The notes beneath the pieces were generated by a model that was not told the origin of the DNA, made no database searches, and saw nothing but the letters and a program-made list of their open reading frames with translations. A DNA stretch of 47,187 bases from positions 1 through 47,187 of the forward strand of contig CAUWBF010000012.1 of NCBI GenBank assembly GCA_963557785.1, written 5' to 3'. This DNA comes from Merdicola sp963557785. Lineage in GTDB: Bacteria; Bacillota; Clostridia; TANB77; CAG-508. This document shows positions 15,372-23,754 of the stretch, piece by piece (positions within the stretch are counted from its first letter, which is position 1; each line of letters opens with the position of its first letter). Position numbers and translations under genes: made by a program.

Positions 15372-15968
15372 ATGAACTTATATACAAAAAATGCAGTTAA
15401 TTTAATTTCTATCATAGTTACAATCAGTATATTTTTTATTTTAAATCAAATAGATTTTCAAAAAGTTAATCTAAAAGTTATTAATTTCAAAAAAGAATTA
15501 GAAATCACAAATAATTTCCAAACAGAAACAAGTCAAAATATAGTGTCGAATAAAGAAGAAAATATTACGCAAAATGAAACTTATGAATATGATTGGTATA
15601 TAGAAATACCAACGATAGAGCTTATTGCGCCTATTGAAGAGACAGTAGAAAAAGAAGTTATGAATAGATCAGTTGGGCATTTTTCTAATACTTCGAAATG
15701 GGATGGAAATATAGGTTTAGGTGCCCATAATAGAGGCTATCAAGTAAATTATTTTGCTAATATTAAAAAACTAAAAAGAGGAGACATTATAAATTACATA
15801 TATAACAGTAAAAAAAGGCAATATGAAGTAACTAATATTGTTATTATTAAAGATACAGATTGGAGCTACCTAGAAAATACAGAAGAAAATAAAATTACAC
15901 TTATTACTTGTGTAGAAAACGAACCAAAATACAGAAGGTGTATTCAAGGAACAGAAAAATCAAATTAA
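15372..15968 (+). CDS. Sortase (class D-like transpeptidase)
   Basis: Sortases cleave LPxTG-type signals and attach secreted proteins to the cell wall. The 198-residue protein has an N-terminal membrane anchor (about residues 8-25), a ~40-residue stalk, and the sortase fold starting at YIEIPTIELIAPI. The catalytic residues are visible: His in GLGAHNRG, Cys in ITLITCVE, and Arg in the final RRCIQGTEKSN. The protein ends soon after that Arg, normal for the class. The best-spaced ATG (15367) opens ATG-AAA-TGA; the real start at 15372 overlaps that two-codon frame. Its likely substrate, an LPKTG protein, is encoded 16 nt downstream. Confidence 0.85.
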   Translation: MNLYTKNAVNLISIIVTISIFFILNQIDFQKVNLKVINFKKELEITNNFQTETSQNIVSNKEENITQNETYEYDWYIEIPTIELIAPIEETVEKEVMNRSVGHFSNTSKWDGNIGLGAHNRGYQVNYFANIKKLKRGDIINYIYNSKKRQYEVTNIVIIKDTDWSYLENTEENKITLITCVENEPKYRRCIQGTEKSN

Positions 15969-15984
15969 GAAAGAAGGATGTAAA

Positions 15985-17241
15985 ATGAAAAGAATATTTA
16001 AATTTATATTATCTATGTTTTTAATAATGATAATATTATGCAATTATCTAAACATTTATAGTTTAGCAAGCCAAGAGGCAACAATACAATATAAAGAGGA
16101 TTGCGGAAGTTTAATAAAAAGAAACGGAGCCATTATAAAGGTGAGTTATGTAGTTTTTAATAATAACGGAATAGAAAGTCCAGTGTACTGTCTTAATAAA
16201 GATAAACCAGGAGTAGGTGAAGTTGGCGACTATAATGTAAATATAAAAACAGTTTTAAAAGATACAAAAGTATGGAGAGCTATAAAAAACGGTTATCCAT
16301 ATAAAACTCCAACTCAACTAAATTGTGAAAATTATAAAGAAGCATATACAGCTACAAAGATGGCAGTATATGCAATGCTATATAACTATACAATAGACAA
16401 TTTTGAACCTATTGGTGAAGCAGGTCAGAGAACATATAAAGCAATAAAAACTATATTAGAAAATGCAAATAATTCATTAGAAAAACCATTTTCATCAAAT
16501 ATAAATATAATAGAGCAAACAGAAAACTGGACTCAAGATGAGAACAACAAAAATAATGTATATAAACTAATAAGAGTAAAAGCAGAAAGTATTATAAAAA
16601 AATATAATGTGTATTTAGGTGAAAATTATCCAGAAGGAATAGCTATAACAGATAAAAATAATAATTACAAAGAGAGTTTTATAGGAGATGAAGAATTTAA
16701 AATATCAGTACCAATTAAACAGTTAAAAGAAAATGGAATTATTAATTTAAAAGTAGTAGGAGAGTTAGAAAATAATCCAATTTATATAGGAGAAAGTTTA
16801 AACCCTAACAATCAAGATTATGCAATAACCAAAATTTCGACAGAAGAAGGTATAGGAGAAAAAAACTTATCATATTCAGATAATAAAACCAAGATAAGAA
16901 TAATAAAAAAAGATGAAGAAAATAATAATTTAAAAAATGCTGTTTTTGAATTATTAGATCAAAATAAAAATACAATAATGAGTAATTTAGCAACAAATGA
17001 AAATGGTGAAATAGTAATAGAAAATCTTATTCCTGGTAGATACTATATAAAAGAAATAGTAGCACCAGCAGGATACAAAAATTATGATAAATCTATAGAA
17101 GTAAATGTTAAATTTAATGAAGAATTAAGTGTGATAATAAAGAACTCAGAAGAAGATGAGCCAATAGTTGAAATTGAAAGAGATTTTATAGAAATAAATA
17201 GCATAGAAGAAGAAATAAAATTACCTAAAACAGGTATGTAG
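15985..17241 (+). CDS. Secreted thioester-domain/CnaB surface protein with truncated LPKTG sorting signal
   Basis: The 418-residue protein begins with a signal peptide (residues 1-28, cut near SLA-SQ). It then has a region like the Cys-Gln thioester adhesin domain: VYCLNKDKPG with Cys69, and YTATKMAVYAML where the usual TQxA motif is TKMA, so the expected Gln is Lys125. A CnaB/SpaA-like prealbumin domain follows (about 301-388; KIRIIKKDEENN, YYIKEIVAPAGY), typical of self-isopeptide pilin folds. The end is EEIKLPKTGM and a stop: the sorting motif is present but the hydrophobic segment and basic tail are absent, and no other frame supplies them. It follows the sortase gene directly, so it was presumably its substrate. 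As written it would be secreted and not held for sorting. Confidence 0.8.
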   Translation: MKRIFKFILSMFLIMIILCNYLNIYSLASQEATIQYKEDCGSLIKRNGAIIKVSYVVFNNNGIESPVYCLNKDKPGVGEVGDYNVNIKTVLKDTKVWRAIKNGYPYKTPTQLNCENYKEAYTATKMAVYAMLYNYTIDNFEPIGEAGQRTYKAIKTILENANNSLEKPFSSNINIIEQTENWTQDENNKNNVYKLIRVKAESIIKKYNVYLGENYPEGIAITDKNNNYKESFIGDEEFKISVPIKQLKENGIINLKVVGELENNPIYIGESLNPNNQDYAITKISTEEGIGEKNLSYSDNKTKIRIIKKDEENNNLKNAVFELLDQNKNTIMSNLATNENGEIVIENLIPGRYYIKEIVAPAGYKNYDKSIEVNVKFNEELSVIIKNSEEDEPIVEIERDFIEINSIEEEIKLPKTGM

Positions 17242-17289
17242 AAAAATAGCTAGAAAGCTATTATTATAGGGAAAAACCAAGATTTTTCA

Positions 17290-17318
17290 TTGACATATAC
17301 ACATATAAAATATATAAT
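17290..17318 (+). promoter_or_regulatory. Perfect-consensus sigma-A promoter of the WG-repeat gene
   Basis: -35 TTGACA and -10 TATAAT are both exact and spaced 17 nt apart, the best match to consensus noticed in the window. It starts about 50 nt after the LPKTG gene. Confidence 0.85.
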
Positions 17319-17375
17319 ATTTTAAGAGAAAAATACAAAAGATAAACAAAAAAATTGAAAGGATTGTGGTTATTA

Positions 17376-19172
17376 ATGAAAAATCAAAATGCTACAAGCA
17401 AAGTAAATAAAGAATTAATAAAAAAGATTATATTAGCAGTAGTTATAATAACTATAGCAACTATTGCAACATATGCAATAGTAAGCTTTATAAATAAAGG
17501 AAAAAGAGAATATAAAATTGAAGAAATAAGTGAATTTAAATATTATACAATAAAATATAATGGAAAAGTTGGAATTATAGATACAAATGGAAATCAAATT
17601 ATATCACCAGAATATGATAGTATAAAGATTCCAAATCCACAAAAACCAGTCTTTATATGTACATATAACTATAATTATGAAACAGGCGAGTATGATACAA
17701 AAATATTAAATGATAAAGCAGAAGAAATATTTACAGAATATGAAGAAGTATCTTGTATTGCTCTAAAAAATCTTATTACAGAAGTACCATATGAAAAATC
17801 TGTACTAAAATATAAAAAAGATGGAAAATATGGTCTAATGAATTTCGAAGGTAAAATTATAGTAAAACCAATTTATGACGAAATTGATAATTTGCTATAT
17901 AAAGAAGGAGAACTACTAGTAAAAAAAGAAGACAAATATGGAGTTATAAATATCAAAGGAACTATTCTTATAGAAATCAAATATGATGATATCTCTAGTG
18001 ATGGATACTATAGTGCAAATTCGAAATATAAAAAAGATGGATATATAGTAAGTACAAAAACAGAAGATGGGTATAGATATGGTTATATAGACTATTCAGG
18101 AAAGCAATTATTAAAGATAGAATATAACAATATATACAGAATCAATAATATAGAAAATGATGAAGAAATATATTTGGTAGCAGAAAAAAATGGACAAGCA
18201 GGTTTAATAAAAAATGACAAGCAAATTTTAAATCATCAATATCAAAGTATTGAATATGATGATCAAAATGAAATTTTAATATTAGAAAAAAATAAAAAAT
18301 GTGGAGTTTCAAAATTAAATGGAAATTCAATATTAGGAATAGATTATACTACTATCACAATAGAAGGAATATATATATATGCAGAAAAAGATAATCAGAC
18401 ATATATATATGATTTAAATGGAAATAAACAAACATCAATAAAATATAAAGATATTATAAAGACAGATAATGAAGAATACAGTGTTACAATAGATAATAAA
18501 GGAAAATATGGAATAATAAATAAAGATGGAAAAATTGTTGTAACAAACAGATATTATTATATAGAATATCTATACGATGACTACTTTATAGCAGTTGGAG
18601 ATGCAGGTAAATCTGGAATTATAAATAACAGAGATGATGTTATAGTTCCTATAAAATATGATGTTATTCAAAGAATATCTAATTCTAAACTAATAGAAAC
18701 CTTAGATACAGAAAGTGAGAATTTAGAAGTTTATGATAGTACAATGGCAAAAGTTGCTAGTATGGAAAGTGCAAAGCTAGAAACAGCTGATGAATATATA
18801 AAAATATATTCTGATACAGATACAATATTCTTAAGTTTAGAAGGTAAGGAAAAGAAAAATACAGAATTATTTGCAAATAATGAATTATTTGCAATCAAAC
18901 AAAATGATAAATGGGGATTTGCAGATAAAGATGGAAATATAAAAGTAAATTGTATATATGATAAGGTTACAGAATTAAATAAATATGGATTTGCTGCAAT
19001 AAAACTAAATGGAACTTGGGGAGTAATAAATAAAGAAGGAAAAGTAATAGTAGACCCAATATACGAATTAGACGAAAATAGTGGCGAGCCAAACTTTATA
19101 GGAAAATATTATAAAGTAGTTACAGGATATAGCGAAGCATATTACACAGAAGAAGTAAAAAGTGAAGAATAA
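17376..19172 (+). CDS. WG-repeat membrane-anchored protein
   Basis: WG repeats are beta-rich repeats of unknown binding function, often extracellular. A short basic N-terminus is followed by one membrane segment (LIKKIILAVVIITIATIATYAIV). The remaining ~550 residues are repeats of the form KYGxxNxxGKxIxxxxYDxI: YNGKVGIIDTNGNQIISPEY, DGKYGLMNFEGKIIVKPIYD, EDKYGVINIKGTILIEIKYD, KGKYGIINKDGKIVVTNRYY, NDKWGFADKDGNIKVNCIYD and NGTWGVINKEGKVIVDPIYE, with weaker copies between. The start is the ATG at 17376, 12 nt after AAAGGA; an in-frame TTG at 17355 overlaps that site. The protein likely faces the outside. It has its own perfect promoter, so it may be abundant. Its ligand is unknown. Confidence 0.85.
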   Translation: MKNQNATSKVNKELIKKIILAVVIITIATIATYAIVSFINKGKREYKIEEISEFKYYTIKYNGKVGIIDTNGNQIISPEYDSIKIPNPQKPVFICTYNYNYETGEYDTKILNDKAEEIFTEYEEVSCIALKNLITEVPYEKSVLKYKKDGKYGLMNFEGKIIVKPIYDEIDNLLYKEGELLVKKEDKYGVINIKGTILIEIKYDDISSDGYYSANSKYKKDGYIVSTKTEDGYRYGYIDYSGKQLLKIEYNNIYRINNIENDEEIYLVAEKNGQAGLIKNDKQILNHQYQSIEYDDQNEILILEKNKKCGVSKLNGNSILGIDYTTITIEGIYIYAEKDNQTYIYDLNGNKQTSIKYKDIIKTDNEEYSVTIDNKGKYGIINKDGKIVVTNRYYYIEYLYDDYFIAVGDAGKSGIINNRDDVIVPIKYDVIQRISNSKLIETLDTESENLEVYDSTMAKVASMESAKLETADEYIKIYSDTDTIFLSLEGKEKKNTELFANNELFAIKQNDKWGFADKDGNIKVNCIYDKVTELNKYGFAAIKLNGTWGVINKEGKVIVDPIYELDENSGEPNFIGKYYKVVTGYSEAYYTEEVKSEE

Positions 19173-19228
19173 AGAGTAACTTAAAACTTGGAATATGCAT
19201 AAAATCTTAATTGCATATATATAAAATG

Positions 19229-19260
19229 TTGCTCCGGACAATATCGTCTTTCCGGAGCAA
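19229..19260 (+). promoter_or_regulatory. GC-rich 10-bp hairpin before the PLP enzyme gene
   Basis: TTGCTCCGGA and TCCGGAGCAA form a perfect 10-bp stem with a 12-nt loop. It ends 23 nt before the next start codon and is not followed by a T-run. It stands out in such AT-rich DNA. It may be a weak terminator of the WG-repeat gene or a leader element of the downstream operon. Confidence 0.5.
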
Positions 19261-19283
19261 TAAATGTTTAAAGGAGAATAAAA

Positions 19284-20531
19284 ATGTATAAAGAATTTGG
19301 AATAGATGAAAAAACAGAAAACTTAGCAAAACAAGCAGAAGTAGAAATAAAAGAGCAATTGGATAAAATAGATAGAATTTGTGAAATTAATAGTATGAAA
19401 GTACTAAAAGCATTTCAAGATAATAATATATCAGATATGCATTTTAATAGTACAACAGGATATGGATATAATGATATTGGTAGAGATACAATAGAAAAAG
19501 TATTTGCACAAGTTCTAAAAGCAGAAGATAGCCTTGTTAGAAGTCAATTTATTTCAGGAACACATGCTTTAACAGTAGCTTTATTTGCGTTCTTAAGACC
19601 AGGAGATACGATGCTTAGTATAAATGGAAAACCATATGATACGCTAGATGAAGTAATAGGAATTGTAGATAACTCAAGCTCTTTAAAATCATATAATGTA
19701 AATTACAAACAAATTGATTTAATAAATGATGACTTTGATTACGAGAAAATTCAAAGTACTTTAAAAAATGGAAAAATAAAATTAATAGAAATACAAAGAT
19801 CAAGAGGATATGCAGTAAGAAAAAGTATAACTCTAGATAAAGTAGAAAAAGTTATAAAGAAGATAAGAGAAATAGATAAAGATGTAATAATTATGATAGA
19901 TAACTGTTACTGTGAATTCGTAGGAGAAAAAGAACCATTAGAAGTTGGGGCAGATATTATAGTGGGTTCTTTAATAAAAAATCTTGGAGGGGGAATTGCA
20001 CCAAATGGAGCTTATATTGCAGGAAGAAAAGATTTAGTTCACCTAGCAGGGGAAAGATTAACAGCTCCAGGAGAAGGAAAAGAGGTAGGTCCAACTTTAG
20101 GGATAAACAAATCTATATTACAAGGACTATTTTTTGCACCTAGTGTTGTTGCAAGCAGCTTAAAAACAGCAGTGTTTGCAAGTAATATTTTACAAAAATT
20201 AGGATATGAGTTAGATCCACTATATAATGAAGAAAGAGCAGACATTGTACAAACAATAAAATTTGGAAATGAAAATGATATAATAAAATATTGTCAAGGA
20301 ATCCAAATGGGTTCACCAGTAGATTCTAATTCTATACCAGAACCATGGGATATGCCAGGTTATACAGATAAAGTTATAATGGCAGCAGGAAGCTTTACAC
20401 AAGGCTCTTCTATTGAATTATCTTGTGATGGACCAATAAGAGCACCATATGTAGCTTTTCAACAAGGTGGTTTAACATATGAATATGGAAAATTAGGAGT
20501 ATTAAAAGCAATCCAAAATTTAAAGAAATAG
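19284..20531 (+). CDS. Methionine gamma-lyase family PLP protein (aluminium-resistance-like, YnbB)
   Basis: This is a pyridoxal-phosphate enzyme of the cystathionine-metabolism fold type, in the subfamily annotated as methionine gamma-lyase-like or aluminium resistance protein. Its natural reaction is not established. The 415-residue protein has the family features HFNSTTGYGYNDIGRDT, SQFISGTHALTVALFAFLRPGD (PLP phosphate region), VIIMIDNCYCEFVGEKEP with the PLP-binding Asp, and the Schiff-base lysine in GSLIKNLGGGIAPNGAYIAG. The C-terminus has the family stretch PYVAFQQGGLTYEYGK. A clear ribosome-binding site (AAAGGAG) fixes the start. It heads a run of three close genes on the plus strand. 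Confidence 0.9.
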   Translation: MYKEFGIDEKTENLAKQAEVEIKEQLDKIDRICEINSMKVLKAFQDNNISDMHFNSTTGYGYNDIGRDTIEKVFAQVLKAEDSLVRSQFISGTHALTVALFAFLRPGDTMLSINGKPYDTLDEVIGIVDNSSSLKSYNVNYKQIDLINDDFDYEKIQSTLKNGKIKLIEIQRSRGYAVRKSITLDKVEKVIKKIREIDKDVIIMIDNCYCEFVGEKEPLEVGADIIVGSLIKNLGGGIAPNGAYIAGRKDLVHLAGERLTAPGEGKEVGPTLGINKSILQGLFFAPSVVASSLKTAVFASNILQKLGYELDPLYNEERADIVQTIKFGNENDIIKYCQGIQMGSPVDSNSIPEPWDMPGYTDKVIMAAGSFTQGSSIELSCDGPIRAPYVAFQQGGLTYEYGKLGVLKAIQNLKK

Positions 20532-20553
20532 GAAGGAAATTAAGGTCTATAAT

Positions 20554-21822
20554 ATGAAAGTAGTAATTATTGGTGGAGGACCTGCAGGAATGATGGCAGC
20601 TATATCTGCAGCTCAAGAAAATAATGAAGTAATAATATTAGAAAAGATGGAAACTTTAGGAAGAAAGTTACTAATTACAGGAAAAGGTAGATGCAATATA
20701 ACAAGTAGTTTAGATATGAGTGAATTTTTAAATAATATTCCAGGAAACTCAAAGTTTCTTTATAGCGCTTTTCAAAATTTTACCAATAAAGATATTTTAG
20801 AAATATTAAAGAAAAATGGTGTGAAAACAAAAGTAGAAAGAGGAAATAGAATATTTCCTGAATCAGATAAGTCTACTGATGTATTAAAAGCATTTTTAAA
20901 TGAGTTAAATAAAAAAAGAGTAAAGATAATAACTAATTCAAAAGTAATAGATATAATTATAGATAATGAAAAAGTTATAGGAGTAAAATTTATTGATAAA
21001 AATAAAAATGAGAGGATAATTAATGCAGATAAAGTAATTTTAGCAACAGGGGGAAAAAGCTATCCCAATACTGGCTCAACAGGAGATGGATATGTAATAG
21101 CTCAAAAATTAGGACATACAATAACTAAAATAAGACCTTCACTAGTTCCTTTAGCATGTAGAGATAAAGCTCTAAATTTATGTAAAGAGCTACAAGGATT
21201 ATCATTAAGAAATATTGGCATGAAATTAGTAGATACTCAAAAAAATAAAGTTATATATGAAGATTTTGGAGAACTATTATTTACACATTTCGGCATTTCT
21301 GGACCAACAGTATTAAGCAGTTCAGCTCATTTATTGAGATATAAAAATGTAGATGAGTTATTAAAAAATAATTTTATAAATTTAGTGATTGATCTAAAAC
21401 CGGCATTAGATTTTGAAAAATTAGATGCACGAATATTAAGGGATTTTGAAAAAGAAAAGAATAAATTATTTAGAAATAGTTTAGATGAACTGTTACCTAA
21501 AAAGTTGATTTGTCCAATTATAGAATTATCAAAAATAGATCCAGACAAGCAAGTAAATTCTATAAGCAAGAAAGAAAGAGAAACTTTAGAAAAATTAATT
21601 AAAAACTTTGAAATAACAATATCAGAGTTTAGACCAATAGAAGATGCAATTATTACAAGCGGTGGAATAAATGTTAAAGAAATAAATCCAAAAACAATGG
21701 AATCAAAAAAGATAAGTGGTTTATATTTTGCTGGAGAAATAATAGATGTAGATGCTTATACAGGTGGTTTTAATTTGCAAATAGCATACTCAACAGGATA
21801 TACAGCAGGAAAAAATATTTAA
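20554..21822 (+). CDS. BaiN/RdsA-family (HI0933-like, YhiN) flavoprotein
   Basis: This family contains FAD proteins of uncertain role; BaiN of bile-acid degraders belongs to it. The 422-residue protein starts with the FAD-binding VVIIGGGPAGMMAAISAA and the family signature LGRKLLITGKGRCNIT (about residues 36-51). It has ILATGGKSYPNTGSTGDGY in the middle, FTHFGISGPTVLSSS, and the C-terminal YFAGEIIDVDAYTGGFNLQ plus AYSTGYTAG. All FAD-contact motifs appear intact. It follows the PLP gene by 22 nt and precedes yigZ by 15 nt, so one operon is likely, although no shared pathway is evident. Confidence 0.92.
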   Translation: MKVVIIGGGPAGMMAAISAAQENNEVIILEKMETLGRKLLITGKGRCNITSSLDMSEFLNNIPGNSKFLYSAFQNFTNKDILEILKKNGVKTKVERGNRIFPESDKSTDVLKAFLNELNKKRVKIITNSKVIDIIIDNEKVIGVKFIDKNKNERIINADKVILATGGKSYPNTGSTGDGYVIAQKLGHTITKIRPSLVPLACRDKALNLCKELQGLSLRNIGMKLVDTQKNKVIYEDFGELLFTHFGISGPTVLSSSAHLLRYKNVDELLKNNFINLVIDLKPALDFEKLDARILRDFEKEKNKLFRNSLDELLPKKLICPIIELSKIDPDKQVNSISKKERETLEKLIKNFEITISEFRPIEDAIITSGGINVKEINPKTMESKKISGLYFAGEIIDVDAYTGGFNLQIAYSTGYTAGKNI

Positions 21823-21837
21823 AAATAGAGGAGAAAT

Positions 21838-22470
21838 ATGGGAGAATTTACAACAATAAAAAATAATGCAACTGCAGAAATAGTAGAAAAAAAATCAAAA
21901 TTTATAGCAAATGCATATTATGTTGAAAGTAAGGACGAAGCAGAGGAAAAACTAAAAGAAATAAGAAAAAAATATAATGATGCACGACATAACTGTTATG
22001 CATATAGAGTACTTAACGAAGAAACAATTTTTGAAAAATGCAGTGATGATGGAGAACCATCAGGAACAGCAGGAGCTCCAATGATAAATATACTTCAAAG
22101 AAATAATTTATGTAATGTATTAGTTATAGTTACTAGATATTTTGGAGGAATATTATTAGGAACAGGTGGATTAGTTAGAGCATATTCGGAAGCTATGAAC
22201 AAATCTTTAGAACTAACAGAAAAAGTAGAAATGGAAGAAGGATATACTTTACTATTAAGTTTGGAATATAAAGATTTAGAATTATTTAAGTATTACTGTA
22301 AAAATGAGAATATAAATATAATAAAAACAGATTATGGAGAAGAAATTCAATTATTAGTAGAATTAAACACGAAACAAGAAGAACAATTTATGAAAAATAA
22401 AGACGAATTTAAGTTTAAATTGCTAAATTGTAGAAAAATGTCGAAAAATTATATACGAAAAATTCGTTGA
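21838..22470 (+). CDS. yigZ: YigZ/IMPACT family protein
   Basis: YigZ proteins resemble the eukaryotic translation regulator IMPACT; their bacterial function is unknown. The 210-residue product has the standard two-domain layout. The UPF0029 core contains KKSKFIANAY, ARHNCYAYRV, the signature SDDGEPSGTAGAPM and VTRYFGGILLGTGGLVRAY. It is followed by a ferredoxin-like C-terminal domain of about 75 residues. The length matches the family. It is the last gene of the run and is followed by the strong promoter of spo0A. Confidence 0.92.
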   Translation: MGEFTTIKNNATAEIVEKKSKFIANAYYVESKDEAEEKLKEIRKKYNDARHNCYAYRVLNEETIFEKCSDDGEPSGTAGAPMINILQRNNLCNVLVIVTRYFGGILLGTGGLVRAYSEAMNKSLELTEKVEMEEGYTLLLSLEYKDLELFKYYCKNENINIIKTDYGEEIQLLVELNTKQEEQFMKNKDEFKFKLLNCRKMSKNYIRKIR

Positions 22471-22517
22471 TATTCCTAGTATTACAGCCAAAATTGGGAA
22501 AAAACAATAAAAATTGC

Positions 22518-22546
22518 TTGAAAATGAAATAAAAAGATATTATAAT
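22518..22546 (+). promoter_or_regulatory. Sigma-A promoter of spo0A
   Basis: -35 TTGAAA (5 of 6) and a perfect -10 TATAAT are spaced 17 nt apart, about 48 nt before the GTG start of spo0A. No convincing sigma-H promoter was seen beside it. Confidence 0.8.
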
Positions 22547-22594
22547 CGCAAATGTAAAATATTTACAATTTTTAATTACTAGGGAGGAAAAAAA

Positions 22595-23413
22595 GTGAAG
22601 GATAAAATTACCATTTTAATTGCAGATGACAATCTAGAATTTGCTAGAACTCTAAATAGCTATCTTGAAAAAGAAGATGATGTGCAGGTCATTGGAATGG
22701 CAAAAGATGGAAATGAAGCATTCGAAATAATACAAGGAACACATCCTGATATAGTATTATTAGATGTAATAATGCCTCATTTAGATGGTTTAGGTGTTTT
22801 AGAAAAAATAAACGATTCAGATATGTCAAAAAAACCAATTTGCATAATGATTTCAGCAGTAGGACAAGACAAAATAACTCAAAAGGCAGTTGCACTAGGA
22901 GCACAATATTATATTGTTAAGCCATTTGAAATTGAGATATTAATAAAAAGAATAAAAGAGATGAAATATTATCAACCAACTCAAAAAAATAATTTCGTAG
23001 TAGGAAGAGAAATTAAAGCTAAATACATAGATATAGAATCACAAAATAAAAATAGTGAAGAAAATTTAGAAGCATTAGTAACAAATTTAATACATGAGGT
23101 AGGTGTCCCTGCACATATAAAAGGATATCAATACCTAAGAGAAGCAATAATGATGGTAGTAAATGATATAGATGTAATAAATCAAATAACAAAACAATTA
23201 TACCCAGATATAGCCCAAAAATATAAAACTACACCAAGTAGAGTAGAACGTGCCATTCGTCATGCGATAGAAGTTGCATGGGGAAGAGGTCAAGCAGAAG
23301 CAGTAGAAAGTATTTTTGGATATACAGTTTCAGCAAGCAAAGGAAAGCCAACAAATAGCGAGTTTATAGCAATGATTGCAGATAAATTAAGACTTGAATT
23401 AAAAACAGCTTAA
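22595..23413 (+). CDS. spo0A: Master sporulation response regulator Spo0A
   Basis: Spo0A, when phosphorylated, binds 0A boxes and starts sporulation. The 272-residue protein has the usual length. It has a receiver domain with ILIADDN, phosphoacceptor Asp57 in IVLLDVIMPHLDG, the Ser/Thr switch in IMISAVGQ and Lys in IVKPFE. A ~35-residue linker leads to the Spo0A_C effector domain, with HEVGVPAHIKGYQYLREAI, the recognition-helix region TPSRVERAIRHAIEVAW and KPTNSEFIAMIADKLRLE, all strongly conserved. The start is GTG, 6 nt after GGAGG. The usual clostridial neighbour spoIVB is absent. It is followed by a terminator, a ribbon-helix-helix gene and a stand-alone copy of its own DNA-binding domain. 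Confidence 0.98.
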   Translation: MKDKITILIADDNLEFARTLNSYLEKEDDVQVIGMAKDGNEAFEIIQGTHPDIVLLDVIMPHLDGLGVLEKINDSDMSKKPICIMISAVGQDKITQKAVALGAQYYIVKPFEIEILIKRIKEMKYYQPTQKNNFVVGREIKAKYIDIESQNKNSEENLEALVTNLIHEVGVPAHIKGYQYLREAIMMVVNDIDVINQITKQLYPDIAQKYKTTPSRVERAIRHAIEVAWGRGQAEAVESIFGYTVSASKGKPTNSEFIAMIADKLRLELKTA

Positions 23414-23428
23414 AAACATTATAAATAA

Positions 23429-23459
23429 AATAGTAGAAGTTATTCTTCTACTATTTTTT
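23429..23459. terminator. Bidirectional terminator between spo0A and the RHH gene
   Basis: An 11-bp stem, AATAGTAGAAG with CTTCTACTATT, has a 5-nt loop. Six T follow on the plus strand, and a shorter U-rich stretch follows on the minus strand. It lies between two convergent genes. Confidence 0.85.
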
Positions 23460-23481
23460 GCTCTTAATAAAAGTATATTAT

Positions 23482-23667
23482 TTAATTATCATCTTCGTCT
23501 AAATAGGCAATACCAAATTCAATAATCTGATTTACGACACTATTGAAGCTTACTCCATTTTTTTCAGCCAATTCATTAATTTTATCGAAAGTTTTACCAT
23601 TCATTCTAATAGTTCTAGTTACAGTATCATTGCTCTTTTGAGGCTTTTTGATTTTTAATTTCTTCAA
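23482..23667 (-). CDS. Small ribbon-helix-helix (Arc/CopG-like) DNA-binding protein
   Basis: The product is 61 residues if the start is the TTG at 23667, which is 5-6 nt after AGGTGA. The upstream GTG at 23676 overlaps that site and is less likely. After a basic N-terminus (LKIKKPQKSN) comes a ribbon, TVTRTIRMNGKTFDKINELA, and two helices, NELAEKNGVSFNSVVNQIIEFG, the pattern of a ribbon-helix-helix repressor that binds DNA as a dimer of dimers. It is transcribed divergently from the stand-alone Spo0A_C gene, with overlapping promoters and two 12-bp direct repeats between, so it probably represses itself and its neighbour. No toxin gene is seen beside it. Confidence 0.75.
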   Translation of the reverse strand: MKKLKIKKPQKSNDTVTRTIRMNGKTFDKINELAEKNGVSFNSVVNQIIEFGIAYLDEDDN

Positions 23668-23711
23668 TTTTATCACCTAAATATAGTTTAACCAAAAAAA
23701 AGTTAAAAATA

Positions 23712-23740
23712 AGTATACAAAAATGTGTACAAAAAATCAA
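23712..23740 (-). promoter_or_regulatory. Promoter of the RHH gene
   Basis: On the minus strand, -35 TTGATT (4 of 6) and -10 TATACT (5 of 6) are spaced 17 nt apart. The direct repeats at 23713-23736 fill its -10 and spacer. Confidence 0.55.
23713..23736. repeat. Two 12-bp direct repeats, candidate RHH operator
   Basis: GTATACAAAAAT and GTGTACAAAAAA lie head to tail with a 12-nt period (23713-23724 and 23725-23736; 10 of 12 positions match). Ribbon-helix-helix repressors often bind short repeats in this way. The site overlaps both divergent promoters. Confidence 0.5.
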
Positions 23741-23754
23741 AACTATGATATATT
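23726..23754 (+). promoter_or_regulatory. Promoter of the stand-alone Spo0A_C gene
   Basis: -35 TGTACA (4 of 6) and -10 TATATT (5 of 6) are spaced 17 nt apart. The -35 lies in the second direct repeat, so a bound repressor would block it. Confidence 0.5.

Noticed and set aside
17242..17289. Missing sorting-signal tail in another frame after LPKTGM
   Set aside because: All three frames stop within a few codons and none encodes a hydrophobic stretch.
22439..22445. Exact TGTCGAA, matching the core of a Spo0A box, upstream of spo0A
   Set aside because: The same 7-mer (either strand) also occurs inside coding sequence at 15544 and 16836 and in a terminator at 38832, so by itself it is too frequent to call an operator.
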